64,000 nucleotides of DNA from Arthrobacter sp. NicSoilC5. GTDB taxonomy: Bacteria > Actinomycetota > Actinomycetes > Actinomycetales > Micrococcaceae. This document shows, one piece after another, positions 32,731 to 41,126 of the stretch; within the stretch, counting starts at the first letter, position 1; each line of letters begins with the position of its first letter. A program made the translations under genes and the position numbers. The stretch covers positions 3,224,001-3,288,000 of the forward strand of contig NZ_AP024660.1 of assembly GCF_019977395.1 (NCBI RefSeq), read 5' to 3'. The notes beneath the pieces were generated by a model that saw only the letters and a list, made by a program, of their open reading frames with translations, did not search any database and had not been told where the DNA came from.

Positions 32731-33348
32731 TCAGGCAGCCACAACAGCCCCGTTCCGCGGCAGTCCGCCCGCGAAAGAGACGGGAACCGCGGAAGCCTGT
32801 CCAGGGTCTGCCGAGTCCATGGCCTGCACGTGCACGTGCGGTTCCGTGCTGTTGCCCGAGTTGCCGCACAGTCCCACCGGCTCCCCGCAACCCACCATCT
32901 GGCCCGGCTGGACGCAGACGCTCCCGCGTTTGAGATGGCACAGCGCGATGAACACCCCGCCGGACTCGATGATCACGTGGTTGCCGGCCAAGCCCAGCCA
33001 CCCCTCCCGCACGCGCCGGGCCTGGGTTGCGGCATAACCGATCGAAGGAAAACCGCGGAAAGCTGCGTGGTCAGGTTCCCCGTCATGGGCGGCGCACACC
33101 ACGCCGGACGCCGGCGCCGTCACAGTCCTGCCGAACCCTGCGAAGCGTTCCGGCGGCTCGGGCCGGAACAGGGAGGCCAGGGTGAGCGGTGCCGACTGCC
33201 CGCTGGCATCCACCGGCGTGAAATCGATGGCGAAGCTCGTGGCAAAGAGCCGCGTCCCGTGGCTGGGGACCCGGTCCGCCGGTGAGTTCTGCACCAGCCA
33301 GGTGCCCGTGAAGGGATAGGCCAGGTCAACCGGGCCTGCCGGATTCAC
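32731..33348 (-). CDS. M23 family metallopeptidase-like protein
   Basis: LysM-less peptidase M23 (lysostaphin/LytM type) of 205 residues with no signal peptide. The zinc ligands are visible as His and Asp in SHGTRLFATSFAIDF and the HxH in TEPHVHVQ. GNHVIIESGGVFIALCHL forms the core strands and GCGEPVGLCGNSGNS the substrate loop. Absence of a leader suggests an intracellular or non-classical role, unusual for a wall hydrolase. The GTG start lies 3 bases after the YCII gene stop, so the two are likely coupled. Confidence 0.85.
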   Translation of the reverse strand: MNPAGPVDLAYPFTGTWLVQNSPADRVPSHGTRLFATSFAIDFTPVDASGQSAPLTLASLFRPEPPERFAGFGRTVTAPASGVVCAAHDGEPDHAAFRGFPSIGYAATQARRVREGWLGLAGNHVIIESGGVFIALCHLKRGSVCVQPGQMVGCGEPVGLCGNSGNSTEPHVHVQAMDSADPGQASAVPVSFAGGLPRNGAVVAA

Positions 33349-33351
33349 GGT

Positions 33352-33687
33352 TCAGCCGGCGGGATCGTACTGGAAGGCGCGCAGCTCCTGCGGGCAGCGG
33401 CAGGCCACCGCGATCTTCGCAGCCCACTGCACCGCGGCGTCGTATGCGGGCAGTTCCAGCACCGTGTAGCCGCCCTCGATCTGCGCGCTCTGGGGGTAGG
33501 TGCCCGCACGTACCGATCCGTCGCCGCTGACGGGCGGGACACTCTCGTCAATGCCGCCCCCGAAAACCCATACTCCGGCGTCTTTGGCCTCCTGGACCAC
33601 GGCGTGGGCGGCGTCCGCTACTTCCTGCAGGCCGCCGTCGGGGATGTCCATGGCGCCGCTGGGAAACGAGATCAGGTACTTGGTCAT
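33352..33687 (-). CDS. YCII-related domain protein (DGPF type)
   Basis: A 111-residue ferredoxin-like-fold protein. It begins MTKYLISFPSGAMDIPDGGL and contains VVQEAKDAGVWVFGGGIDES and GGYTVLELPAYDAAVQWAAK, the pattern of YCII/DGPF proteins often found beside ECF sigma factors. Here the SigK-like sigma gene is 3 kb away on the other strand and probably unrelated. AAGGAG lies 10 bases before the ATG. Biochemical role unknown. Confidence 0.85.
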   Translation of the reverse strand: MTKYLISFPSGAMDIPDGGLQEVADAAHAVVQEAKDAGVWVFGGGIDESVPPVSGDGSVRAGTYPQSAQIEGGYTVLELPAYDAAVQWAAKIAVACRCPQELRAFQYDPAG

Positions 33688-33848
33688 TCCGCCGGCTCCT
33701 TCTTCGCAAACGGTGGATCACCCTTATCCTTCCCATTGGTCAGCTGCCGCGCAAGGATTCAGCCGCACTCTTCACGGGCGCCCAAGCCCGCGGCACCAGC
33801 GGGCGCAACACGGGGAGCTGCGGAGGCGGCAGCAGGCACAATAGGCAC

Positions 33849-34868
33849 ATGGTAAAAACCAGCAAGGGCCGGATGCCGCGCCTGGAAGACGTGGCCAAGG
33901 TGGCCGGCGTCTCCCACCAGACCGTCTCCCGCGTGGTGAACAACCACCCCAACGTGAGCAAGGCGACCCGGGAAAAGGTGGAGGCAGCCATTGCCGAGCT
34001 GGGGTACCGCCGCAACACCGCGGCCCGGAGCCTGGTCACGCGGCGCTCGCAGACCATCGGCGTGCTGGCCAGTGAACTCTCCCAGTACGGGCCCGCCAAC
34101 ACCCTGCTGGGGGTGGAACATGCGGCCCGCAACGCCGGCTACTTTGTCAGCATCGCGGCGTTGCGGGAAGTGAGCAGGGACGCCATCGCCGACGCGGTGG
34201 GCCACTTCATGGACCAGGCCGTGGACGGGATTGCGGTACTGGTCCCGCACGCGGACACCCTGGCCGTGCTGGAGCAGCTGAACCTTCCGGTGCCCGTGGT
34301 GGCCGTGGGCTCCGCCGGCAGCGCCTCCGTCAGCGGGGCCATGGTGGACCAGCGCGCGGGCGCCAGGCTCGCCGTCGAACATCTGGTCAAGGAGGGCCAC
34401 CTGCGGATCGGGCATATCGCCGGCCCTCCCGACTGGACGGACGGTGCCGAGCGCGCGGAGGGCTGGCGCGCGGTGCTTCGGGAGGCAGGGCTGGACGAAT
34501 CACTCATGGTGGAAGGGGACTGGAGTGCGGGGAGCGGCTATGCAATCGGCCGCCGGCTGGCGTCCGGACTCACGGCCACGGCCATCTTTGTGGGGAACGA
34601 CCAGATGGCCCTGGGCCTCCTGCGCGCGTTCACCGAGGCGGGCGTCAGGGTGCCCGACGACGTCTCCGTGGTGGGCTTCGACGACCAGCCCGAAGCGGGC
34701 TACTTCACGCCGCCGCTGACAACCGTACGCCAGGACTTCGAGGAACTGGGGCGCCGCTGCATGGACATCATGCTCGCTGAAATTGAGTCAGGTGCCGCGG
34801 TGAGCTCCACGGTGGTGCCGCCGCAGCTTGTCCTCCGCGCCAGCACCGCCGCCCCGGCGTCCGGTTAG
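33849..34868 (+). CDS. LacI family transcriptional regulator
   Basis: The N-terminal helix-turn-helix is RLEDVAKVAGVSHQTVSRVVNN, with hinge helix NTAARSLVTRRSQTIGVLA. A periplasmic-binding-protein-like ligand domain follows, with FVGNDQMALGLLRAF and VSVVGFDDQPEAGYFTPPLTTVRQDF. At 339 residues it is complete. It is divergent from the YCII/M23 pair, and the next gene downstream is a surface protein, so its target genes and sugar ligand are not evident. Confidence 0.92.
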   Translation: MVKTSKGRMPRLEDVAKVAGVSHQTVSRVVNNHPNVSKATREKVEAAIAELGYRRNTAARSLVTRRSQTIGVLASELSQYGPANTLLGVEHAARNAGYFVSIAALREVSRDAIADAVGHFMDQAVDGIAVLVPHADTLAVLEQLNLPVPVVAVGSAGSASVSGAMVDQRAGARLAVEHLVKEGHLRIGHIAGPPDWTDGAERAEGWRAVLREAGLDESLMVEGDWSAGSGYAIGRRLASGLTATAIFVGNDQMALGLLRAFTEAGVRVPDDVSVVGFDDQPEAGYFTPPLTTVRQDFEELGRRCMDIMLAEIESGAAVSSTVVPPQLVLRASTAAPASG

Positions 34869-34939
34869 AGGCTCACGGGGTGCCTGGAGGGGCGGCCTAA
34901 ACCCCGACGGAAGAAAAGTTAAAAAATCTCCATGAATCT

Positions 34940-34967
34940 GCATCCAAATCCGGGCCTGCGCCGGTAG
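34940..34967 (+). promoter_or_regulatory. putative ECF (SigK-type) promoter
   Basis: GCATCC (34940-34945), a 16-base spacer and CGGTAG (34962-34967) precede the DUF4397 gene. Mycobacterial SigK promoters are described as CCATCC with a CCGAAT-like -10, so the -35 resembles that type. Because the operon ends in a SigK/RskA-like pair, self-control is plausible but unproven. Confidence 0.35.
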
Positions 34968-35018
34968 TAGGGGTGTCAGCAAAAACGCCCGGCAGCCGGG
35001 CCGTTCAAGGAGATGGAC

Positions 35019-35855
35019 ATGCGCAACACAATCTTTACCGCAGGTGCCGGGGCGGCAGTCATTGCAGCCGCAATCGCCCTGGCCGGCCCCGCCAACGCAG
35101 CAGAGGGAGACGCCCAGCTCTCAGTGCTGCACGGCGTTCCCGGACTCACCGTGGACGTCTGGGTCAACGGCGACCGGACGCTGGACGATTTCACCCCGGG
35201 AACCCTCGCCGGTCCGCTGGCCCTTCCCGCGGGCACCTACGAAATTGCCATCACGGCAGCCGACGCACCCGACGCGTCCGCCCCCGCCATCGGTCCCGTC
35301 AGCGTCACCCTGGCCGCCAACGGAAACTACACAGCAGCCGCCCACCTCGGCGCAGACGGCAAGCCCACGGCAAGCCTGTTCACCAATGACGTCTCCCGGA
35401 TCGAGGCCGGCAAGGGCAAACTGACCGTCCGGCATGCCGCCGCCGCACCCGCCGTCGATGTCCTGGCCGGCGGCACCGCCGTCGTCACCAACCTGGCCAA
35501 CCCGAACGAACAAACCCTGACCCTCGATCCCGGCACGGTCCCGGCCGCAGTTGCCGCCGCCGGCACCACCACCCCCGTGATCGGCCCGGCGGACGTCACG
35601 GTGGCCGAAGGGACGCACACCATTGTCTACGCCTGGGGCAGCCTGGCGGACCAGAACCTGAAGCTGGCCGTTCAGACCATCGAGGGCCTGCACACCGCTC
35701 CGGCCTCGGTGCCCGGCGCCCTTGACGGTTCCGCAAAGACCGGCGGGGCGGGTCCCGCAGTTGCCACCGCCGGGTTCGGCCTGGCAGCGCTGGCCCTGCT
35801 GGCCGGGGCGGTGGGCGTAGGCCGCGCCGTCCGCGCCCGGCGGGCCGAACTGTAG
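35019..35855 (+). CDS. secreted, membrane-tethered DUF4397 protein
   Basis: A signal peptide (MRNTIFTAGAGAAVIAAAIA, cleavage near ANAAEGD) is followed by tandem beta-sandwich DUF4397 units starting LSVLHGVPGLTVDVWVNGD and LTVRHAAAAPAVDVLAGG. A C-terminal membrane helix (GFGLAALALLAGAVGVG) with an Arg-rich tail (RAVRARRAEL) follows. No clear LPxTG motif is visible, although a class F sortase is encoded next door. Start 35019 is fixed by AAGGAG six bases upstream; the ATG at 35013 abuts it. Likely a surface adhesin-like protein. Confidence 0.85.
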   Translation: MRNTIFTAGAGAAVIAAAIALAGPANAAEGDAQLSVLHGVPGLTVDVWVNGDRTLDDFTPGTLAGPLALPAGTYEIAITAADAPDASAPAIGPVSVTLAANGNYTAAAHLGADGKPTASLFTNDVSRIEAGKGKLTVRHAAAAPAVDVLAGGTAVVTNLANPNEQTLTLDPGTVPAAVAAAGTTTPVIGPADVTVAEGTHTIVYAWGSLADQNLKLAVQTIEGLHTAPASVPGALDGSAKTGGAGPAVATAGFGLAALALLAGAVGVGRAVRARRAEL

Positions 35856-35879
35856 CCGCCCGGCTGCAGGACCATCAGT

Positions 35880-35917
35880 GCAGGGGCCCGTCCGCACACC
35901 CGCGGTCGGGCCCCTGC
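35880..35917 (+). terminator. strong hairpin after the DUF4397 gene
   Basis: GCAGGGGCCCG (35880-35890) pairs perfectly with CGGGCCCCTGC (35907-35917) around a 16-base loop. There is no immediate T-run. It lies 25 bases after the stop and probably limits read-through into the sortase-sigma-anti-sigma genes. Confidence 0.7.
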
Positions 35918-35968
35918 GCGGGCCCCCTTTGTTCCCCAACCGATGTCTTCTTTGGAAGGAGGCCAGTC

Positions 35969-36682
35969 ATGAACGCACTTACGACGCCGGAAGGCCGGTC
36001 CCGCAGTCGGCCTGCCTCAAGGGGTGCGGCAGCAGCGCTGGTGGCTGGAGTGCTGGTTCTCTCCGGCTGCGGTTCCGCCGGCCCGTCCAATTCCGGGCAG
36101 GCACCGCCGGCTTCCCTGCTGCCGCAGGCGACCGCCCCTTCCAGCGCCGCCGCCTCCACCCCAAACCCTTCCAGTCCTGGCAGCACGCGGCCGGGGGGCA
36201 TCCCGCTCCGGCCAGCCACCCTGCCGGTGAACGCTCCAGCCCCGGTACCCACGTCGCTCACCGTGGCCGGCACGGCCATTGATATGCCGGTGGTGCCCGG
36301 GGGAGTGTCCACCGCAGCAGCGATGGAGATCCCGGACGTGTTCGACCGTGCCGCCTGGTACAGGTTCGGCCCCGCCCCCGGGGCGGCCGAAGGCGCCGCC
36401 GTCATCGCCGGACATATCGACACCACCTCGGACCGCGCGCCCTTCTCCGCCCTGAAGTCGCTCCCGGCGGGAACCATTATCCGCGTGGGAAGGGACGGCG
36501 CCCCCTCCCTCAGCTACCGGGTGGTGGGCGTGGAGCTGATGGCCAAGGACAGGTTCGACGGCGCGTCCCTTTTCAGGCGGTCAGGGCCCCATGAACTCAA
36601 GCTGGTCACCTGCGGCGGCAAATGGCTGGACGAGCGGATGGACTACAGCGACAATGTGATTGTCACCGCAGTCCCTGCCTGA
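35969..36682 (+). CDS. class F sortase (lipoprotein-like)
   Basis: Cysteine transpeptidase domain of ~150 residues after a signal/lipobox region (VAGVLVLSGC) and a Pro/Ser/Thr-rich linker. The sortase signature is LVTCGG with the catalytic Cys; the His is in IAGHIDTT, and Arg is probably that of DERMDY. Class F enzymes are frequent in actinobacteria and often act as housekeeping or specialised anchors. GGAAGGAGG precedes the ATG. A lipobox on a sortase is uncommon and would tether it by lipid rather than by a helix. Confidence 0.87.
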   Translation: MNALTTPEGRSRSRPASRGAAAALVAGVLVLSGCGSAGPSNSGQAPPASLLPQATAPSSAAASTPNPSSPGSTRPGGIPLRPATLPVNAPAPVPTSLTVAGTAIDMPVVPGGVSTAAAMEIPDVFDRAAWYRFGPAPGAAEGAAVIAGHIDTTSDRAPFSALKSLPAGTIIRVGRDGAPSLSYRVVGVELMAKDRFDGASLFRRSGPHELKLVTCGGKWLDERMDYSDNVIVTAVPA

Positions 36683-36694
36683 ACCGGTCCCCGC

Positions 36695-37342
36695 ATGAAC
36701 CAGTTCCTGCACAGCCGGTGGCCAGCCATGTATCTCGTCGCCGAAGCCGGGAGGGAGCCGCCCGTGACCCTCCCCGGCCGCGCGTCCCCTGGATGGGATG
36801 ACGGGCTCACCGACTCTTTCCTGTCCGGCGATGAGCGCGCACTGGCGGCGGCCTACCGCGAGTTCGCGCCGCTGGTGCATACGCTGGCCCTCCGCTCCCT
36901 CGCGGACCGCGCGGCGGCGGACGACGTGACCCAGGAGGTCTTCATTCGGGTGTGGCGCTCCCGGAGCACCTTCAACCCGCAGGTTGCCCGGCTCCCGGCG
37001 TGGATTGTTGGCATCACGCGCAATGCCATCGCGGATGCCCAGCAGTCCTCGGCCCGCGAAGCGCGCAAAGCTTACGCTGCCGCGGGCGCCGGCCTGGCCG
37101 GGGACGCGGGGGCAGGAACGGAGGCCGCGGAAACGCTGGCGGACCGGCTGCTCCTGGACGGTGAACTGGAAAGGCTGGGTGAGCCCCAGGGGTCCATCAT
37201 GAAGCTTGCCTTCTACGAGGACCTGACGCACGAACAGATTTCGCGGAAACTGGACCTTCCCCTTGGTACCGTCAAGAGCCACATCCGCCGCAGCCTGACG
37301 CACCTGAGAAGCAGATTGGAGGTAGACCATGCCGCATCTTGA
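36695..37342 (+). CDS. sigK: ECF RNA polymerase sigma factor, SigK-like
   Basis: Sigma region 2 is visible in LVHTLALRSLADRAAADDVTQEVFIRVWRSR (read here in part) and region 4 in LTHEQISRKLDLPLGTVKSH. The product is 215 residues; a shorter start at ATG 36728 (MYLVAEAG) is possible. The gene overlaps the downstream anti-sigma gene by 14 bases, the standard arrangement for a co-regulated pair. The partner carries an RskA domain, which places this sigma with the SigK/SigL group. It likely directs the upstream DUF4397-sortase genes. Confidence 0.88.
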   Translation: MNQFLHSRWPAMYLVAEAGREPPVTLPGRASPGWDDGLTDSFLSGDERALAAAYREFAPLVHTLALRSLADRAAADDVTQEVFIRVWRSRSTFNPQVARLPAWIVGITRNAIADAQQSSAREARKAYAAAGAGLAGDAGAGTEAAETLADRLLLDGELERLGEPQGSIMKLAFYEDLTHEQISRKLDLPLGTVKSHIRRSLTHLRSRLEVDHAAS

Positions 37343-38225
37343 TCCGGAACAGTTGAGCCTCCTGGCGCTGTACGACGACTGGGACGACCCGGGCGGCCGG
37401 GAGCACCTCCTGGCCTGCCCGCAGTGCGCCGCCGACTACGCCGCCCTGCGGCGGGCGGTGGACGCGGTGAAGACGACGCCGGACACCAGCCTGCTCTCCG
37501 TGCCCGGGCCCCAGGTCTGGGCCGGAATCCACCGCGAACTGGGCTTGGGCGATTACGTCCGGGAGGACCCGCTTGCGGCGGGGGTGCCGGCGGAACCCGG
37601 GCCTGTGGAAGACGTTTCAGGGGAACGCGGGGCTGAACGTCGCGGGGCTGACGGAGGTGCCGCAGCTCCCGCCGGCACGCCCGCACCCGGGGACATTCCG
37701 ACGTCGAACGTTGTCTCTCTCGGTGACAAAACAAGCGGCAGCCGGACAAGGCGAACCCCGACAGGGGGTGCCGGAACGGACAGTGCCCGGACGAGGGGCG
37801 CGTGGCAGCGACCCGGAACGTGGCTGGCAACGGCGGCAGCTGCTGTCCTGGTGGTTTTCGGCGCCGTCTGGGCCTTCAACCGCCCGCCCCAGCCCCAGGA
37901 GCTGGCGGCAACCCAGCTGACCCCGCTGCCGCAGCACTCCGCGGCGGGATCGGCCAAAGTGGTGGAGGCCAAGGATGGTTCCCGCAGCCTGGAGGTCAGC
38001 CTGGACAAGGATGAAGCCAAGGGTTACCAGGAGGTGTGGCTGATCGCGCCGGACCTTTCCAAGCTGGTCAGCCTGGGCGTCATGAACTCCACATCAGGAA
38101 CGTTCCCGGTGCCTGCCGGACTTGACCTGTCCCAGTACCCGGTGGTGGATGTATCGGACGAGCCCATGGACGGCAACCCGGCCCACTCCACCATCAGTAT
38201 TGCCCGGGGCACCCTCACATCCTGA
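37329..38225 (+). CDS. rskA: anti-sigma factor, RskA-like
   Basis: The N-terminal cytoplasmic part carries a zinc anti-sigma-like motif, REHLLACPQCAADY (His and CxxC). A long disordered linker leads to one membrane helix (TWLATAAAAVLVVFGAVWAF). The extracytoplasmic domain, with KGYQEVWLIAPDLSKLVSLGV and FPVPAGLDLSQYPVVDVSDEP, matches the RskA C-terminal domain. Such proteins hold the sigma factor until regulated proteolysis removes them. It overlaps the sigma gene by 14 bases. Confidence 0.88.
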   Translation: MPHLDPEQLSLLALYDDWDDPGGREHLLACPQCAADYAALRRAVDAVKTTPDTSLLSVPGPQVWAGIHRELGLGDYVREDPLAAGVPAEPGPVEDVSGERGAERRGADGGAAAPAGTPAPGDIPTSNVVSLGDKTSGSRTRRTPTGGAGTDSARTRGAWQRPGTWLATAAAAVLVVFGAVWAFNRPPQPQELAATQLTPLPQHSAAGSAKVVEAKDGSRSLEVSLDKDEAKGYQEVWLIAPDLSKLVSLGVMNSTSGTFPVPAGLDLSQYPVVDVSDEPMDGNPAHSTISIARGTLTS

Positions 38226-38272
38226 TTCGGGCCCGCGGGCGCACCCGCCAACCAGGCTGGACCGGCAGCGGG

Positions 38273-39226
38273 TCAGCGGCCGAAGTGTGAGTGCGGAGCA
38301 CCTTCCGGAAGCCGCTCCAGGATGTCCTCGGCCACCTTGCGCACCTTGATGTTCCGGTGGCTTGACGCCTTGGCGAGGATGGCGAACGCCTCCTGGTAGG
38401 AGCACCTGTTCTGGGCCATTATCACGCCGCAGGCCACATTGATGGACGTGCGGCTGTCCAGGGCCGAGCGGAGGTCCGTGGCCAGCGACCGCGCAGTGTG
38501 CAGGTTGATGGCCATCTGCAGGCTTTTGGTTGCCAGCATCGCGAAGGTACGTGCCTCCGCGATGACCTGGAGCGGGAAGGCCTTCGAGTCCTGGGCGAAG
38601 AAGGCGAGGGCGGCCCTTGACTGGCCGAGTTCGCTGTTGCCGGGGATCCCGTCGTCGGCGGGAAGTTCTGCGTCCAGGCGGAGCCTGACCGCGAGGGCGC
38701 TGCCGAAGCCGGCCGCCTGCAGTTGGCTGGAATAGTGGCGCCAGCGGAAGTCCCCGTTCCTTTGGAGGACGGCCACGGGGTGGCCGCCTGCCATGACGTC
38801 GGTCACCGGTCCTTCGGCCGTTTCCCGTTCCCACTCCAGCAGGGTGACTACCTCGTCGGTGGTGCCGGTGACGGCGGGACCGCGTTTGGGCTGGTGAAGC
38901 ACCAGGCCGCAGCCGACGTCGATGCCGGCGGTCCTGACCACGTGCGCGGCCGATGCCGCCACCAGCAGGTCCAGGGAGTCTGCCAGGGTCCGGGCGCCAT
39001 TGACCAGGTCCAGCAGGAGAGCCGTGTTCTGTGGGTTTGCGTGCTCATGGCTGCCCTCCCCGGGCAGCGGTGTATTGCCCCTCCGGGAGAGCGGACGGGC
39101 AAGAGGGCCGGCGACGGCTGGGGGAGAGTCCTTGGTCTCGAAGGACTCCTCGTCGCCGGCCCCGCCTATCACCCGGGTCCGATGGACCGGGAAGCCTGCG
39201 CGGCCTATGTGTGGTGAACGATGCAT
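38273..39226 (-). CDS. GAF and ANTAR domain RNA-binding antiterminator-type protein
   Basis: A GAF-like sensor domain occupies roughly residues 65-220 (LVNGARTLADSLDLLVAASA, GCGLVLHQPKRGPAV). A C-terminal ANTAR domain follows (TDLRSALDSRTSINVACGVI, then MAQNRCSYQEAFAILAKASS). ANTAR proteins bind paired hexaloop hairpins in RNA to prevent termination. The N-terminus is uncertain: ATG 39226 gives a ~50-residue low-complexity leader before the GAF domain and a later start may be used. No partner kinase gene is next to it. Confidence 0.82.
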   Translation of the reverse strand: MHRSPHIGRAGFPVHRTRVIGGAGDEESFETKDSPPAVAGPLARPLSRRGNTPLPGEGSHEHANPQNTALLLDLVNGARTLADSLDLLVAASAAHVVRTAGIDVGCGLVLHQPKRGPAVTGTTDEVVTLLEWERETAEGPVTDVMAGGHPVAVLQRNGDFRWRHYSSQLQAAGFGSALAVRLRLDAELPADDGIPGNSELGQSRAALAFFAQDSKAFPLQVIAEARTFAMLATKSLQMAINLHTARSLATDLRSALDSRTSINVACGVIMAQNRCSYQEAFAILAKASSHRNIKVRKVAEDILERLPEGAPHSHFGR

Positions 39227-39464
39227 TGCCGGTCTCACACCCCCCTAGTGAGCCAAGTACCGAGAGCCTGAAGGTCTTGTCTCTGTGAAAAAACCTAATG
39301 GGCCTCCGGTCCCCGGTGAATGCGTAGCTGGTACCTGTTTTTTCGATTAGGTAGTACTTGGAGGTTCCGGGTCCTGCGCTGTTTGGAGCGTCGCCGCAGG
39401 TGGGCGCGCCGCGGGGTCCTCCGGCCCCGGCTGGAACCTCGCGGCGGCGCCGCAGGCCAAACCC

Positions 39465-39511
39465 TTGACTCCCGGAGCGGGGCAACAAACAATATCTTCT
39501 ATAACGTTGTA
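39465..39511 (+). promoter_or_regulatory. abfA promoter with LacI-type operator
   Basis: The gap 39239-39533 holds no gene. TTGACT at 39465-39470 is a -35 candidate with CAATAT (39490-39495) or TATCTT (39493-39498) as -10, both at non-ideal spacing. TATAACGTTGTA (39500-39511) is a near-palindrome centred on AACGTT, typical of LacI-family operators, placed at the start-site region and 23 bases before the abfA GTG. Confidence 0.45.
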
Positions 39512-39533
39512 AAAACTACCCGAGGATATCCCT

Positions 39534-41060
39534 GTGACCCAGCCACAACCAGCCGCAGCCAAAATCACCATCGATCCGTCGTTCACCGTGGGCCCCGTCC
39601 GCCGTCGAACCTTTGGCGCGTTCGTTGAGCACCTGGGCCGGTGCGTCTACACCGGGATCTTCGAACCCGGACACCCGGACGCCGATGAGGACGGCTTCCG
39701 CAAGGACGTCCTGGAACTGACCCGTGAACTTGGCGTTTCCACCGTGCGCTACCCCGGCGGCAACTTCGTCTCCGGCTACCGCTGGGAGGACGGCGTGGGC
39801 CCGGTGGACCAGCGTCCCGCGCGCCTGGACCTGGCCTGGCACTCAACCGACCCCAATACCGTGGGCGTAGACGAGTTCGCCAGGTGGTCGGCCAAGGCGG
39901 GCGTGGAACCCATGATGGCCGTCAACCTGGGCACCCGCGGCGTGCAGGAGGCACTGGACCTCGTGGAGTACTGCAACATCGACGGCGGGACCGCCCTCTC
40001 CGAGCAACGCCGCAGCAACGGGGCAGGCAACGGCTACGGCATCAAGATGTGGTGCCTGGGCAACGAAATGGACGGCCCCTGGCAGATCGGCCACAAGAAC
40101 GCCCTGGAGTACGGCCGGCTCGCGGCGGACACAGCCCGCGCGATGCGCATGATCGACCCGGACCTGGAACTCGTGGCCTGCGGCAGCTCCGGGCCCAGCA
40201 TGCCCACCTTTGGGGAGTGGGAGCGCGTGGTCCTGGCGGAAACCTACGACCTGGTGGACCTGATCTCGGCGCACCAGTACTTCGAGGACTTCGGCGACCT
40301 GCAGGAACACCTGGCTGCCGGGCACAAGATGGAGGCCTTCATCCGCGACATCGTGAGCCACATCGACCACGTGAAGTCAGTCAAGAAGTCCAGCAGGCAG
40401 GTGAACATCTCCTTCGACGAGTGGAACGTCTGGCACATGAGCCGTGACGAGTCCAAGGTGCCCACAGGCAAGGACTGGCCAGTGGCCCCCGTCCTGCTGG
40501 AGGACACCTACACAGTGGCGGACGCCGTAGTGGTGGGGGACCTCCTGGTCACGCTGCTCCGGAACACCGACCGCGTCCACTCGGCAAGCCTGGCGCAGCT
40601 GGTGAACGTCATCGCACCCATCATGACCGAACCCGGAGGCCGGTCCTGGAAGCAGACCACCTTCCACCCCTTCGCCCTGACCTCCCGGCACGCCTCCGGC
40701 ACGGTGCTGCAGCTCGCCGTCGAATCCCCCTTGGTCAACGGCGGCACCACGACCGGCTTCGCGGCACTGTCCGCCGTCGCCACCTACGACCCGGACAAGG
40801 GTGAGGCCACAGTGTTCGCAGTGAACCGATCGGCCGCCGATGCCCTCGCACTGGATGCTGCCGTGGCAGGCCTGGGCGATGTCCGGGTGGTGGAGGCCGT
40901 CACCTACGCCAACAAGGACCCCTACTGGCAGGCCAGCGCCGACGATTCCACCTCCGTCCTGCCCTCGGAAAACGGCACGGTGAAGGTGGAAGGCGGCCGG
41001 CTCACCGCTGAGCTTCCGGCCGTGTCCTGGTCCATGATCCGGCTGGCCGTGGAGTCCTGA
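39534..41060 (+). CDS. abfA: alpha-N-arabinofuranosidase, GH51
   Basis: Releases terminal L-arabinofuranose from arabinan or arabinoxylan oligosaccharides; no signal peptide, so it acts on imported oligosaccharides. GH51 hallmarks: FGAFVEHLGRCVYTGIFEP at the N-terminus, the acid/base Glu in WCLGNEMDGPWQ (about residue 178) and the nucleophile Glu in ISFDEWNVWH (about residue 296). A C-terminal beta-sandwich is present. At 508 residues it is complete. GAGGATA precedes the GTG start. A LacI-type operator overlaps the promoter; a LacI gene lies two genes downstream. Confidence 0.95.
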   Translation: MTQPQPAAAKITIDPSFTVGPVRRRTFGAFVEHLGRCVYTGIFEPGHPDADEDGFRKDVLELTRELGVSTVRYPGGNFVSGYRWEDGVGPVDQRPARLDLAWHSTDPNTVGVDEFARWSAKAGVEPMMAVNLGTRGVQEALDLVEYCNIDGGTALSEQRRSNGAGNGYGIKMWCLGNEMDGPWQIGHKNALEYGRLAADTARAMRMIDPDLELVACGSSGPSMPTFGEWERVVLAETYDLVDLISAHQYFEDFGDLQEHLAAGHKMEAFIRDIVSHIDHVKSVKKSSRQVNISFDEWNVWHMSRDESKVPTGKDWPVAPVLLEDTYTVADAVVVGDLLVTLLRNTDRVHSASLAQLVNVIAPIMTEPGGRSWKQTTFHPFALTSRHASGTVLQLAVESPLVNGGTTTGFAALSAVATYDPDKGEATVFAVNRSAADALALDAAVAGLGDVRVVEAVTYANKDPYWQASADDSTSVLPSENGTVKVEGGRLTAELPAVSWSMIRLAVES

Positions 41061-41126
41061 CCCGGCGAAATTTCCCTGGGGGCGTGCTTATGACGACGGC
41101 GGTCCGCAGGTGGGAGGATGGACGGC

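Noticed and set aside
36581..37330. 249-codon minus-strand frame over the sigma gene
   Set aside because: Antisense shadow; sigma regions 2 and 4 are clear on the plus strand.
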